Shown here: piece after piece, positions 55,782 through 63,818 of the stretch
Numbering within the stretch: position 1 is the first letter of the stretch
Layout: every line of letters begins with the position of its first letter
Source: Lysobacter prati
GTDB lineage: Bacteria > Pseudomonadota > Gammaproteobacteria > Xanthomonadales > Xanthomonadaceae
DNA: 64,000 nucleotides
Direction: 5' to 3'
NCBI RefSeq assembly: GCF_009765215.1
Contig: NZ_VLNV01000002.1
Span: forward strand, 1-64,000
Made by a program: the position numbers and the translations under genes
The notes under the pieces: generated by a model
The model's input: only the letters and a program-made list of their open reading frames with translations
Told to the model about the DNA's origin: nothing
Databases searched by the model: none

Positions 55782-57023
55782 TCAGCGCGCGCGCATCGGC
55801 GGAAAGCGCCGATATGTCCATGCCCGCCAGAGCCACTCGGCCGGGCCGTAACGGAAGTACGCCAGCCAGACCCGGCTGAGCAGCACCTGCAGCGCGAACC
55901 CGACCACTACGCCGGCCACCTGCCAGCGCCGCGGCACGCTGCCCCACAGCCCGAGCCCATGGCCATAGAACAGCCAGGTCCCGACCAGCGACTGCAGCAG
56001 GTAGTTGCTGAGTGCCATCCGGCCGGCGGGTGCGAGCAGGCCCAGCACGCGGGCACCCGAGGCGGTCTGCAGCGCGCCGACGACCAGGGCCAGGTAGCCC
56101 AGGCTCAGCAGCGGACTGGCGGCCAGCATCAGCGCCATCGCCAGCATCGTGCGCGCGCCGTCTTCCTTCCAGTCCAGGTGCACCGTGACCGCCGCGCTCA
56201 GCAAGCCCAGCACCAGTCCCGCCGGGAGGGCGACGTTGCGCATCCGGCGGTACAGCGCCGCGTGCGCGGCCGGGTCGGCAATCGCGCCGCTGCGAAGCAG
56301 CCAGGCACCGATCAGGAAGATGCCCAGCGCGAAACACTGGAACACCAGCATTTCCGGGATGTGGGTCAGCAGGTAATGCGCGCGGACCACGGTCGCCTGC
56401 CACCACGTGCCGCTGGAATAGGCCGCGATTTCCGCGGCACGCGCGGCCTGTTCGGCGGCCTCCTGCACGGCATCGACGTGGTCGCGCACGGTCGACCCGG
56501 ACGCCTGCATGGCGAGCATGACCGCCGACATCAACAGCAGGCCCAGCGCCGGCGCACCGTACAGCAGCGCGCCCCACCGCCCCTGCTTCCGGGGCGATGC
56601 ATCGCGGAACAGCAGCAACAGCAGCGCTCCGATGGCGTAGGTGACCAGGATGTCGCCGCCCCAGATCGCCAGCGCGTGCACCAGGCCGATGGCCAGCAAG
56701 CCGAGGCTGCGGCGCACATACAGTCGCTTGAAGTCGCCGCCGACGGCCTGCGCGCGCGTGGCCATCACCGCGAAGCCCATGCCGAACAGCAGCGAGAACA
56801 GGATCCAGAACTTGCCCTGCACGAACACGTAGATCAGCCACGACAGGGCGTAATCGACGCCGCCTTGCGCCGGATCGACGCCGCTGCCGACGTCGGCCAG
56901 CGGGCGGCCGAAGTAGTCCACATTCATCAGCGCGATGCCGAACAGCGCGAACCCGCGCAGGACATCGAGCGTATGGAGACGCTGGCGCGCGTCGACCGGC
57001 GCCAGCGCAACCGCCTGCGTCAT
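55782..57023 (-). CDS. DUF418 family inner-membrane protein (YeiB-like)
   Basis: 413 residues with about nine to ten membrane helices. DUF418 signatures: RLHTLDVLRGFALFGIALMN split at LDVLRGFALFGI, FWILFSLLFGMGFA, and C-terminal AGRMALSNYLLQSLVGTWLFY split at GRMALSNYL and a YF-x-x-GPAEWLWR end. Function of the family is unknown; members are often near peptide or amino-acid genes. ATG overlaps the stop of the deacylase gene (ATGA). 84 bases before dadA. Confidence 0.88.
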   Translation of the reverse strand: MTQAVALAPVDARQRLHTLDVLRGFALFGIALMNVDYFGRPLADVGSGVDPAQGGVDYALSWLIYVFVQGKFWILFSLLFGMGFAVMATRAQAVGGDFKRLYVRRSLGLLAIGLVHALAIWGGDILVTYAIGALLLLLFRDASPRKQGRWGALLYGAPALGLLLMSAVMLAMQASGSTVRDHVDAVQEAAEQAARAAEIAAYSSGTWWQATVVRAHYLLTHIPEMLVFQCFALGIFLIGAWLLRSGAIADPAAHAALYRRMRNVALPAGLVLGLLSAAVTVHLDWKEDGARTMLAMALMLAASPLLSLGYLALVVGALQTASGARVLGLLAPAGRMALSNYLLQSLVGTWLFYGHGLGLWGSVPRRWQVAGVVVGFALQVLLSRVWLAYFRYGPAEWLWRAWTYRRFPPMRAR

Positions 57024-58726
57024 GGTTGTGCCTGTGCCGCGCCCTGCCAGCCCGGGCCGCGCACCACCCGTCCGGGCTTGGCGCCGGTGTGCTCGCCATC
57101 GCGAAGCACCTGCACGCCGTTGACGAACACGTTGCTGACGCCGGTGGCGTACTGCTGCGGCTTGGCGAAGGTGGCGTGGTCGCGGATCGTCGCCGGATCG
57201 AACACCGCGATGTCGGCGAAACAGCCGACGGCGAGGCAGCCGCGGTCCTTGAGCTTCCAGTTGTGCGCGGGCAACCCGGTCAGGCGGAACACTGCCTGCT
57301 CCAGCGGCATCAGCTTCTGGTCGCGGACGTAGTGACCAAGGAAGCGGGCGAAGTTGCCATAGGCACGCGGATGCGTGCTGGACTTGAGGAACACGCCTTC
57401 CGGCGCCGACGACTCGGCGTCCGAACCCAGGCTCACCCACGGCTGGCGCAGGCCCAGTTCGACGTTGTCCTCGCTCATCAGGAAGTAAGCCGTGTCGACC
57501 CGGTAGTCATCCTCGACGATCAGGTCGATGACCGTGTCCTCGACACCGGTACCGCGACGCTTGGCGACTTCCGCCAGGGTCAGGCCGGTGAGCGGCTTGA
57601 GCTTGTCGCTCTTGAATCCGATGAACTGCACGCGTTCGGGCGAACCGGCCTGCAGGCGCAGGTTCTCCCACTTGCCGTCGATGCGCTTCATTTCGGCGAT
57701 GACACGGGCACGCGTGGCCGGATCCTTGAGCCGGCGGATCATCGCGTCGTGGCCACCGTCCTGCACCCACGGCGGCAGGCTTGCATCCAGTCCGGTCGCG
57801 CCGGCCGTGTAGGCGTACATGTTGGCGGCGATGTCGACGCCCTGCCCGCGCGCGCCATCGATGCGCGAGATCGCTTCGGCCATCTTCGGCCAGTTGCCCT
57901 GCCCGGCCGCCTTGAGGTGATAGACCTCGACGTGCTGGCCCGTGGCGCGGCCGATCGCGATGGTCTCGTCGAGGGCCTCGAGCATGCCGTTGGCTTCGCT
58001 GCGCATGTGCGCGACGTAACCGCCGCCGGATTCGGCGGCCGCCTGCGACAGCGCGATCAGCTCGTCGGTGCGTGCGTAGAACCCCGGCGGATAGATCAGC
58101 GAACCGCCGACACCGAGCGCGCCTTCGCGCATGGCCTGGCGCACCTGGTCCTGCATCCGCGCCAGCTGTTGCGGGTCCGGCTGGACATCGGCCTCGCCCA
58201 GCTCGTGGATGCGCACCGTGGCGGCGCCGACGAACGAGGCAACGTTGGGTGTGATGCCGCGGTGCTCGAGGTGCTCCAGGTACTGGCCGAGCGTGGTCCA
58301 GTCGATCGGGTAGCGGATGTCGCCCTGCTGCTTGAGAGCGTCCGTCTTCATCGCCGGCGTCAGCGGTCCCATCGACCAGCCTTCGCCGAAGATTTCCAGG
58401 GTCACGCCCTGGCGCGTGTCGGCCTGGCCGCGGCCGTCGGCGATCAGCGACTCGGTGGCCCAGCTCAGCACGTTGATGAAGCCCGGCGTCACCGCCTGGC
58501 CGCGCGCGTCGATCTCCCTCGTAGCCTGCGCGGGCGCGCCCGGTGCGAGCAACGCGGCAATGCGGTCGCCGCGCACGGCGACATCGACACTTCGGGGCGG
58601 CGCACCGCTGCCGTCGTAGACCTGGCCGTTGCGGATCACCACGTCGTAGCGCGGCAGATCCGGTGGAGCCGACCCGGTGCAGCCGGTCAGCGCGAGAGCA
58701 CAAGCGATTGCGGACAGACGTAGCAC
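57020..58726 (-). CDS. N-acyl-D-amino-acid deacylase-like amidohydrolase, lipoprotein
   Basis: 568 residues. GTG start with GAGGAGAC 6 bases upstream; lipobox LTGC (C16). D-aminoacylase/amidohydrolase architecture: small beta sandwich DVVIRNGQVYDGSGAPPR, TIM-barrel blocks GGGYVAHMRSEANGMLEAL split at YVAHMRSE, VEVYHLKAAGQ, VSLGSDAESSAPEG, THPRAYGNFARFLGHYVR split at HPRAYGNFARFLG. Unusually, the canonical HxH metal motif after PGFI is absent: the text reads PGFINVLSWATES. It would release D-amino acids from N-acyl forms in the periplasm if active. 11 bases after the S12 gene. Confidence 0.85.
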   Translation of the reverse strand: MLRLSAIACALALTGCTGSAPPDLPRYDVVIRNGQVYDGSGAPPRSVDVAVRGDRIAALLAPGAPAQATREIDARGQAVTPGFINVLSWATESLIADGRGQADTRQGVTLEIFGEGWSMGPLTPAMKTDALKQQGDIRYPIDWTTLGQYLEHLEHRGITPNVASFVGAATVRIHELGEADVQPDPQQLARMQDQVRQAMREGALGVGGSLIYPPGFYARTDELIALSQAAAESGGGYVAHMRSEANGMLEALDETIAIGRATGQHVEVYHLKAAGQGNWPKMAEAISRIDGARGQGVDIAANMYAYTAGATGLDASLPPWVQDGGHDAMIRRLKDPATRARVIAEMKRIDGKWENLRLQAGSPERVQFIGFKSDKLKPLTGLTLAEVAKRRGTGVEDTVIDLIVEDDYRVDTAYFLMSEDNVELGLRQPWVSLGSDAESSAPEGVFLKSSTHPRAYGNFARFLGHYVRDQKLMPLEQAVFRLTGLPAHNWKLKDRGCLAVGCFADIAVFDPATIRDHATFAKPQQYATGVSNVFVNGVQVLRDGEHTGAKPGRVVRGPGWQGAAQAQP

Positions 58727-58737
58727 GTACAGTCTCC

Positions 58738-60732
58738 TCAGAGTTTCCAGCCGACCATGTTCCAGGACCACATCAGCACGGCGGCGAAGGCGAAGATCGC
58801 GACGGCGCCGGTGTGCCGCAACTTGCGCCAGAAGCCCCAGGTGCGCGCGCGCCACGCCGGCCACAGCTGCACGATGCACACCGCCGTCAGCAGCATGACC
58901 GGCAGTGCCCACCACAGCGCGAGTCGCAGCGGCAATCCCGGGTAGCTGAACATCAACGCATCGCCACCCTGGACGATGCCGACCGCGGCAACGGCCAGCA
59001 GCACCGCCAGCACCAGCCATGCGGCCGCGGTGATGTACAGCCATTGCGCGCTGCGCATGGCCGCCATCGCTTCGCCGTTGCGGCGCTTCCAGCGACGCAT
59101 CCAGGCGCCGGTAATGACGGCCAGCGCAGTCAGCGCAGACAGCACGATCAGTGCGATCAGCAGTTGCGAATCATCGAGGGTGCCGGCGCGGTCGTAGACG
59201 TCGTGGCCACCGGGACTGACGAAACCGGTGACCGCACCGTCCTGGCCGACGAGGAAGGCCAGGCGCCCCGGCCCCTGGAGGGCGCGGAACACGTGTGGCT
59301 TCTCCTCGACCCAGCGCGAGCTCTCGCCGCCGCTGGTCAGGGTCAGGTAGCCGTCGTCGGTGACCGCGACGGTGGCGGCACTGGACAACAGCAGCTTCTC
59401 GAAGCCCCGGAACGGGCGGCGTTCACCCAGGTACTTGCCGGCGTAGACCAGGCCACGCGTGGCGAAGTCCTTCGGCGGCGCGGGCAGCGCGGCATCGCGT
59501 GCACGCGGGAAGTAGCGCTGCAACAGCAACTGCGGCAGTTCTGCAGCGAGTCGCGCACCGTTGTCGGTATTGGTCGAGACGAACACGCCAAAGCCCAGCT
59601 CCGGCACCGCCACCAGGTTGGAATGGAAGTACAACGTCGCCCCGCCGTGCTCCAGGCTCTGCACCTGGCCGTAGCGCTTGCGGAAGAAGCCGTAGGCGAA
59701 GCCGGTGGCATCAGGTGCGTTGCGGAACAGCGGCTCGCCTTCCAGGCGCGCAAAGGCCGCGGCCGGGATGATCTGGCGGCCGTCGAGCTGGCCGCGATTG
59801 ACCAGCATCGTCAGGTAGCGCGCCATGTCGGCGGCATTGCTGGAGACGCTGCCGGCGGGTGCGATCTGCGCGATGTACTCGAACGGCTCGCTGGTGTAGC
59901 CGCCGCCTTCGCGTTTGAACCCCTGTGACCACAACCCCTGGAAGCGCGCATCGGCACTGCGCGCGTCGCCCTGTCCCAGCGGCTCGCGGAACGTGGTCAA
60001 GGGCATGCCCATCGGCCCGAACAGGTCACGCTCGGCCAGCGCCTCGAATGGCGCGTCGTTGACCCGCGCCAGCACGGCGCCAAGCAGGGCCAGCGAATAG
60101 TTCGAGTAGACCGCATGCGTGCCTGGTGCACGCACCCGCGCAGGCCGGTGGTTGAGCAGATAGTCGTGCAGGCTCAGCGAAGTTTCCGGCGCGCTGGCGA
60201 ACAGGTGGCCGAGGGCGGTGTCCTCGTAGCCGGCGCTGTGGGTGAGCAGATGGCGCACCAGCACAGGCGGATAGCCGTCATCGGGCAGGCGCAGGTCGGT
60301 CGGCAGGTAATCGTTGACCGGCGCGTCCAGCGACAGCTTGCCGGCGTCGATCAGCTTCAGCGCCTCCAGATAAGTGAAGGTCTTGGATACCGAGCCGACA
60401 CGGAACAGCGTGCGCGCCGGATCGACATCGCGATGCGGCGACTGCGCGGCCATGCCGTAGCCGCGCAGCAGCAGCAGCCCCTGCTGGTCGACCACGGCCA
60501 CGGTGACGCCGGCGATGCCGAGGCGGCGCATGTAGCCCTCGATGACGCCATCTACATAGGCCGACAGGTCGGCGGCATCTACTGCACGCGGCGGTGGCAG
60601 CGCGATTGCCTCGGCGGCAGTGGTTGGAGTAATCGAGGGGACCGCAGGCGGAGTTGCATCCGCGATCGCGACTCCGCCCATCGCCAGTGCAAGCGCGACT
60701 ACCCGCGCCCAGTGCAAGCCAGTTGCCGCCAT
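58738..60732 (-). CDS. S12 beta-lactamase-family serine hydrolase with C-terminal membrane segments
   Basis: 664 residues. Signal peptide at residues 1-26; catalytic domain about 50-410 with S114-x-x-K117 (VGSVSKTFTY), Y209-S-N211 (AVYSNYS) and an EHGG box near residue 360. A beta-rich middle (about 430-520) is followed by about four hydrophobic segments (LLIALIVLSALTALAVITGA, WLVLAVLLAVAAVGIV, LALWWALPVMLLTAVCIV, AIFAFAAVLMW). Family members are D-aminopeptidases, esterases or DD-peptidases. Its neighbour acts on D-amino-acid compounds, suggesting D-peptide substrates. GGGGAGGGG ribosome site; first gene of the run to dadA. Confidence 0.88.
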   Translation of the reverse strand: MAATGLHWARVVALALAMGGVAIADATPPAVPSITPTTAAEAIALPPPRAVDAADLSAYVDGVIEGYMRRLGIAGVTVAVVDQQGLLLLRGYGMAAQSPHRDVDPARTLFRVGSVSKTFTYLEALKLIDAGKLSLDAPVNDYLPTDLRLPDDGYPPVLVRHLLTHSAGYEDTALGHLFASAPETSLSLHDYLLNHRPARVRAPGTHAVYSNYSLALLGAVLARVNDAPFEALAERDLFGPMGMPLTTFREPLGQGDARSADARFQGLWSQGFKREGGGYTSEPFEYIAQIAPAGSVSSNAADMARYLTMLVNRGQLDGRQIIPAAAFARLEGEPLFRNAPDATGFAYGFFRKRYGQVQSLEHGGATLYFHSNLVAVPELGFGVFVSTNTDNGARLAAELPQLLLQRYFPRARDAALPAPPKDFATRGLVYAGKYLGERRPFRGFEKLLLSSAATVAVTDDGYLTLTSGGESSRWVEEKPHVFRALQGPGRLAFLVGQDGAVTGFVSPGGHDVYDRAGTLDDSQLLIALIVLSALTALAVITGAWMRRWKRRNGEAMAAMRSAQWLYITAAAWLVLAVLLAVAAVGIVQGGDALMFSYPGLPLRLALWWALPVMLLTAVCIVQLWPAWRARTWGFWRKLRHTGAVAIFAFAAVLMWSWNMVGWKL

Positions 60733-60801
60733 CGACGCACCCCTCCCCAGGAGAAGCGCCGATTAAAGCATGGGCATGGCGGGCCAGGGCAAAGTCGAAA
60801 T

Positions 60802-60885
60802 GGGTCCCGGCGTTCGCCGGGATGACGGTGACGTGTCGTACGAGGTACGGGCCTGGGTCCCGGCGTTCGCCGGGACGACGGTGAC
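60802..60885. repeat. Two REP-like palindromes
   Basis: GGGTCCCGGCGTTCGCCGGG-ATGACGGTGAC (60802-60832) and the same with ACGACGG (60855-60885), 53 bp apart, plus a partial third (GGCGCCGGGACGACGGG, about 60891-60907). Between the S12 gene and slyD. Confidence 0.85.
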
Positions 60886-60910
60886 AACACGGCGCCGGGA
60901 CGACGGGCAC

Positions 60911-60940
60911 AAACGAAAACGGCCCGCTTGCGCGGGCCGT
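60911..60940 (-). terminator. Rho-independent terminator of slyD
   Basis: On the minus strand ACGGCCCGC / GCGGGCCGT with a 4-base loop is followed by TTTTCGTTTG, 27 bases after the stop. Confidence 0.85.
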
Positions 60941-60967
60941 CGGTTCTCGCTGAAAGGGCCTCAGCGA

Positions 60968-61447
60968 TCAGTGCTGATGGCCACCTTCACCGTGGACGTG
61001 ACCGTGCTCGACCTCTTCCGCCGAAGCCTCGCGCACTTCCACGATCTCGATCGCGAAATGCAGATCCTTGCCGGCCATCGGATGGTTGAGATCGACGTCG
61101 ACCACGCTCATGCCGACCTTCTGGATGGTGACAGCGCGCGGACCGAAGTTGGTCGGCAGCACGGCCTGCATGCCCGGCTCCAGGCGCGCACCCTGGAAAT
61201 GCTTCTTCGGCACGCGCTGGGTCAGGCCCTCGCGGCGCTCGCCATAGGCATCGACAGCGGCGACGTCGACTTCGAACTTGTCGCCGGCGACATGGCCTTC
61301 CATCGCCTTCTCCAGGCCCGGGATGATGTTGCCGTGGCCGATCAGGATCGCCAGCGGCTCACGGCCTTCCGAACTTTCGAGCGATTCCTGGCCCTGCTCG
61401 GAAACGGAGTAATGGAAAAGGACGACGCGATCTTTCTCGATGTTCAT
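60968..61447 (-). CDS. slyD: FKBP-type peptidyl-prolyl isomerase SlyD
   Basis: 159 residues. MNIEKDRVVLFHYSVSEQGQ start, FKBP blocks PLAILIGHGNIIPGLEKAMEG split at IGHGNIIPGLE, AVDAYGERREG, and DLNHPMAGKDLHFAIEIVEV split at NHPMAGKDLHF. An insert-in-flap chaperone domain lies about 70-125. The C-terminus is His-rich (EHGHVHGEGGHQH), the usual metal-binding tail. Role: prolyl isomerase, chaperone and nickel handling. Longer upstream frame is not supported. Confidence 0.95.
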   Translation of the reverse strand: MNIEKDRVVLFHYSVSEQGQESLESSEGREPLAILIGHGNIIPGLEKAMEGHVAGDKFEVDVAAVDAYGERREGLTQRVPKKHFQGARLEPGMQAVLPTNFGPRAVTIQKVGMSVVDVDLNHPMAGKDLHFAIEIVEVREASAEEVEHGHVHGEGGHQH

Positions 61448-61533
61448 TGCAGGGGGCTCGACATGGGATGCCACCGATACGGCGGCTGGGGGCAGCGACG
61501 GCTTGACCGTCGGCAACATGAACGGCCAAGCTA

Positions 61534-62094
61534 ATGGCCGTGACGAAAGCGCCGCATTATCCCGGCAAGACCGCCCCCGCGCCACTGCGCGGAGCGCGCA
61601 CCATTTCCCTCGTGCTGCTGTGCCTGGCCCTCGCCGCCTGCGGTGGCAGCCAACAGACCGTGCGCCAGTCGCGGCCCCCGGCCCGGTCGTGGCCTGCGGT
61701 GCAACCCCAGGACCCGGTCGCCGCCAATGCGGTGCTGATGCGGGCGATCAGCCTGGTCGGCACCCCTTACCGGTACGGCGGCAATACGCCCGAAGGCGGC
61801 TTCGACTGCAGCGGCCTGGTCAACTATGTCTACCGCGACATGCTCGACCTGCGCCTGCCGCGCACCTCGCGCGACCTGGCCAGCTTCCAGGGCCCGCGGA
61901 TCGTCCCCGACCGCCTTGCCGCCGGTGACCTGGTCTTCTTTGGCCAGAGCGGCAATGTCAGCCACGTCGGCATCTATGTCGGCGAAGGCCGCTTCGTGCA
62001 CGCGCCCAGCACCGGCGGAACCGTCCGCCTGGACACCCTGGACGGCAGCTACTGGCGTGACCACTACAGCGGAGCCAAGCGTGTGCTGAACTAG
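61534..62094 (+). CDS. NlpC/P60 lipoprotein endopeptidase
   Basis: 186 residues. Lipobox LAAC (C36), then an NlpC/P60 domain about 65-185 with catalytic C92 (FDCSGLVNYVY), H144 (SHVGIYVG) and H156 (FVHAPS). Cuts peptidoglycan stem peptides (D-Glu to diaminopimelate type in relatives such as MepS). The start has no strong ribosome site; an 86-base gap divides it from slyD, divergently. Followed by a second NlpC/P60 gene. Confidence 0.92.
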   Translation: MAVTKAPHYPGKTAPAPLRGARTISLVLLCLALAACGGSQQTVRQSRPPARSWPAVQPQDPVAANAVLMRAISLVGTPYRYGGNTPEGGFDCSGLVNYVYRDMLDLRLPRTSRDLASFQGPRIVPDRLAAGDLVFFGQSGNVSHVGIYVGEGRFVHAPSTGGTVRLDTLDGSYWRDHYSGAKRVLN

Positions 62095-62097
62095 GTG

Positions 62098-62117
62098 GTT
62101 CAGTAATTTTACTGAAC
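62098..62117. promoter_or_regulatory. Perfect 20-bp palindrome between the two NlpC/P60 genes
   Basis: GTTCAGTAATTTTACTGAAC lies 4 bases after the first gene's stop. Another inverted repeat, AAACCC-N7-GGGTTT, is at 62190-62208. The 155-base gap is A/T-rich compared with all neighbours. It may be a terminator without T-tail or an operator for the downstream gene. Confidence 0.45.
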
Positions 62118-62249
62118 GGGGACTTGGACTTAGCGGTGGCATGAATTGTGACCATCCACAGTCCGCTTAATGACTTTTTAACGAAAAATAAACCCAATCA
62201 ACGGGTTTGGCAGGCATGATCCCCCGGTCGACGACTTCGTGATGACCGC

Positions 62250-62933
62250 GTGACGCTCAACCCGCCCCGCTCCGGCCAAGCCGCCGTAAGCTCCCGCCGC
62301 CCCTTCCGGGCGCGCGTCCAATTCTTCCTCGCCGCCATGCTGGCCATGCTGGCCGTGCCGGCGTTCGCCCAGCAGGTGCCGTCTTCGTCGCTGGCTGCTG
62401 ACTCGGCCGACGCGCCGGCTGCCGCTACCAGCACGATGCTGCCCGAAGCGATGGGCCTGTCCGATCGCGCCCTGCTGCTGGCTACCGACCTCAACCGCCT
62501 GTTCGCGCCGGGTGCCCTCGACGCCGCCGCCTCCGTGCCGCTGGCGCAGCAGGGCAAGATCGCCACCGTCCTGCAGCGTGCGATGGCCCTGCTCGGCACC
62601 CCGTACCGCTGGGGCGGCACCGATCCGAACAAGGGTTTCGATTGCAGCGGCCTGGTCGGCTACGTGTTCCGCAACGCCCTGGGCATCGACCTGCCGCGCG
62701 TCTCGCGCGAAATGGCCAAGAGCGGCGAACTGGTCACCGACCGCGCCAAGCTCAGCGCCGGCGACCTCGTATTCTTCGGCCGTCGTGGCCGCGTCGACCA
62801 TGTCGGCATCTACGTCGGCGAAGGCCGCTTCGTGCACGCCCCCAGCCGCGGCAAGGACGTCCAGGTGTCGAGCATGGACACCGGCTACTGGAGCGGCAAG
62901 TTCATGCAGGCACGCCGACTCGACGGCATCTGA
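62250..62933 (+). CDS. NlpC/P60 secreted endopeptidase
   Basis: 227 residues, paralog of the gene before it. Twin-charged N-terminus and signal helix (FFLAAMLAMLAVPAFAQQ), linker with Ala/Ser, helix LSDRALLLATDLNRLF, then NlpC/P60 domain about 105-225 with C132 (FDCSGLVGYVF), H184 (DHVGIYVG) and H196 (FVHAPS). Here there is no lipobox, so it should be periplasmic or secreted. GTG start at 62250; no ATG fits. Confidence 0.92.
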   Translation: MTLNPPRSGQAAVSSRRPFRARVQFFLAAMLAMLAVPAFAQQVPSSSLAADSADAPAAATSTMLPEAMGLSDRALLLATDLNRLFAPGALDAAASVPLAQQGKIATVLQRAMALLGTPYRWGGTDPNKGFDCSGLVGYVFRNALGIDLPRVSREMAKSGELVTDRAKLSAGDLVFFGRRGRVDHVGIYVGEGRFVHAPSRGKDVQVSSMDTGYWSGKFMQARRLDGI

Positions 62934-62954
62934 GCCACGCGACAACGCTTCCGA

Positions 62955-62980
62955 AAGGCCGCCTCAGGGCGGCCTTTTTT
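62955..62980 (+). terminator. Rho-independent terminator of the second NlpC/P60 gene
   Basis: AAAGGCCGCC / GGCGGCCTTT stem, 3-base loop, T-run of six, 22 bases after the stop. Confidence 0.92.
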
Positions 62981-63013
62981 GTGGGCCCGCAGAGGCACCA
63001 CTGCAACGACTCT

Positions 63014-63040
63014 GGGTCCCCGCCTTCGCGGGGATGACGG
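63014..63040. repeat. REP-like palindrome
   Basis: GGGTCCCCGCCTTCGCGGGG-ATGACGG directly precedes the fourth 114-bp element with the same joining sequence as copy 2. The 331-base gap 62934-63264 holds this, the 114-bp element and an 8-bp tandem array. Confidence 0.85.
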
Positions 63041-63074
63041 CTAAAGACGAAGACCGGGCAACGAAATGCCGGAG

Positions 63075-63188
63075 CGTCGTCCGCCGGGACGGGGATTGCG
63101 CAGCAGTGGGCCATGGATGGCCCACGCCCCGCCTTCGGACAGGATGTCCGACGAAGGGGCGGAGCAATCCCCGGCCCGGCGGACGGCG
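63075..63188. repeat. 114-bp structured interspersed element, copy 4
   Basis: Same orientation as copies 1 and 2. One change in the left arm (GGGACGGGG) creates an unpaired position and the right tip is GACGGCG instead of GACGACG. Left flank GACGAAGACCGGGCAACGAA is shared with copy 2. Confidence 0.9.
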
Positions 63189-63199
63189 CCTTTCAGAAG

Positions 63200-63247
63200 C
63201 CTCAGCACCTCAGCACCTCAGCACCTCAGCGCCTCAGCGCCTCAAGA
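63200..63247. repeat. 8-bp tandem repeat, about six units
   Basis: CCTCAGCA three times, then CCTCAGCG twice and a partial CCTCAAGA. It begins 12 bases after the 114-bp element and ends 18 bases before the thioesterase stop codon. Likely prone to copy-number change. Confidence 0.8.
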
Positions 63248-63264
63248 CCAACGCCCGGAAACGC

Positions 63265-63765
63265 TCAGACGACCTGCGCAACCTGGCTCAGCTCGTCCAT
63301 CGTCGCCTCGATGCCCTTGCTCAGCTCCATCACCTTGAGCGCGTACTCACCCAGGTGGCGGTCGACATCGGTGAGCGGCGTCCACGGCGGCACCGGCGTC
63401 GGCTTGCCGTCGACACCGTCGAGCGCGACAAAGACGATCACACAGTGCGTGCACAGCCTGTCGCACTCCGGCCCATCCATCGGATCGCGCGCCTTCACGT
63501 CCACCGCGAAATGCATGCTGGTCGTGCCCGTGTGCACCAGCTTGGTGTGCACCGTGACCATGTCGGAAATGCGGATCGGCGCGACGAAGCGAATGCCGCC
63601 CACGGCCACCGTCACACTGTAGGTCCCGGCCCAACCGACCGCCGCCGCATACCCGGCCTGGTCGATCCACTTCATCACCACACCACCGTGGACCTTGCCA
63701 CCGTAATTGACGTCCGACGGCTCGGCGAGGAAACGCAGGTTCAGTTCACGCTGTCTACCGCTCAT
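63265..63765 (-). CDS. Acyl-CoA thioesterase, hotdog fold (YciA/BACH-like)
   Basis: 166 residues. Hotdog signatures NYGGKVHGGVVMKWIDQAGYAAA split at GGKVHGGVVMKWID, then VGGIRFVAPIRISDMVTVH split at FVAPIRISDMV and HTGTTSMHFAVDVKARD. Hydrolyses acyl-CoA to fatty acid and CoA; chain length not visible. GGAG 7 bases before the ATG. A C-terminal extension (KVMELSKGIEATMDELSQV) follows the fold. Confidence 0.9.
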   Translation of the reverse strand: MSGRQRELNLRFLAEPSDVNYGGKVHGGVVMKWIDQAGYAAAVGWAGTYSVTVAVGGIRFVAPIRISDMVTVHTKLVHTGTTSMHFAVDVKARDPMDGPECDRLCTHCVIVFVALDGVDGKPTPVPPWTPLTDVDRHLGEYALKVMELSKGIEATMDELSQVAQVV

Positions 63766-63818
63766 GGCTGGGCTCCGCTGGGGGTGCGTGGCTTTATGGA
63801 TCAGAGGGTCTATGAAGA

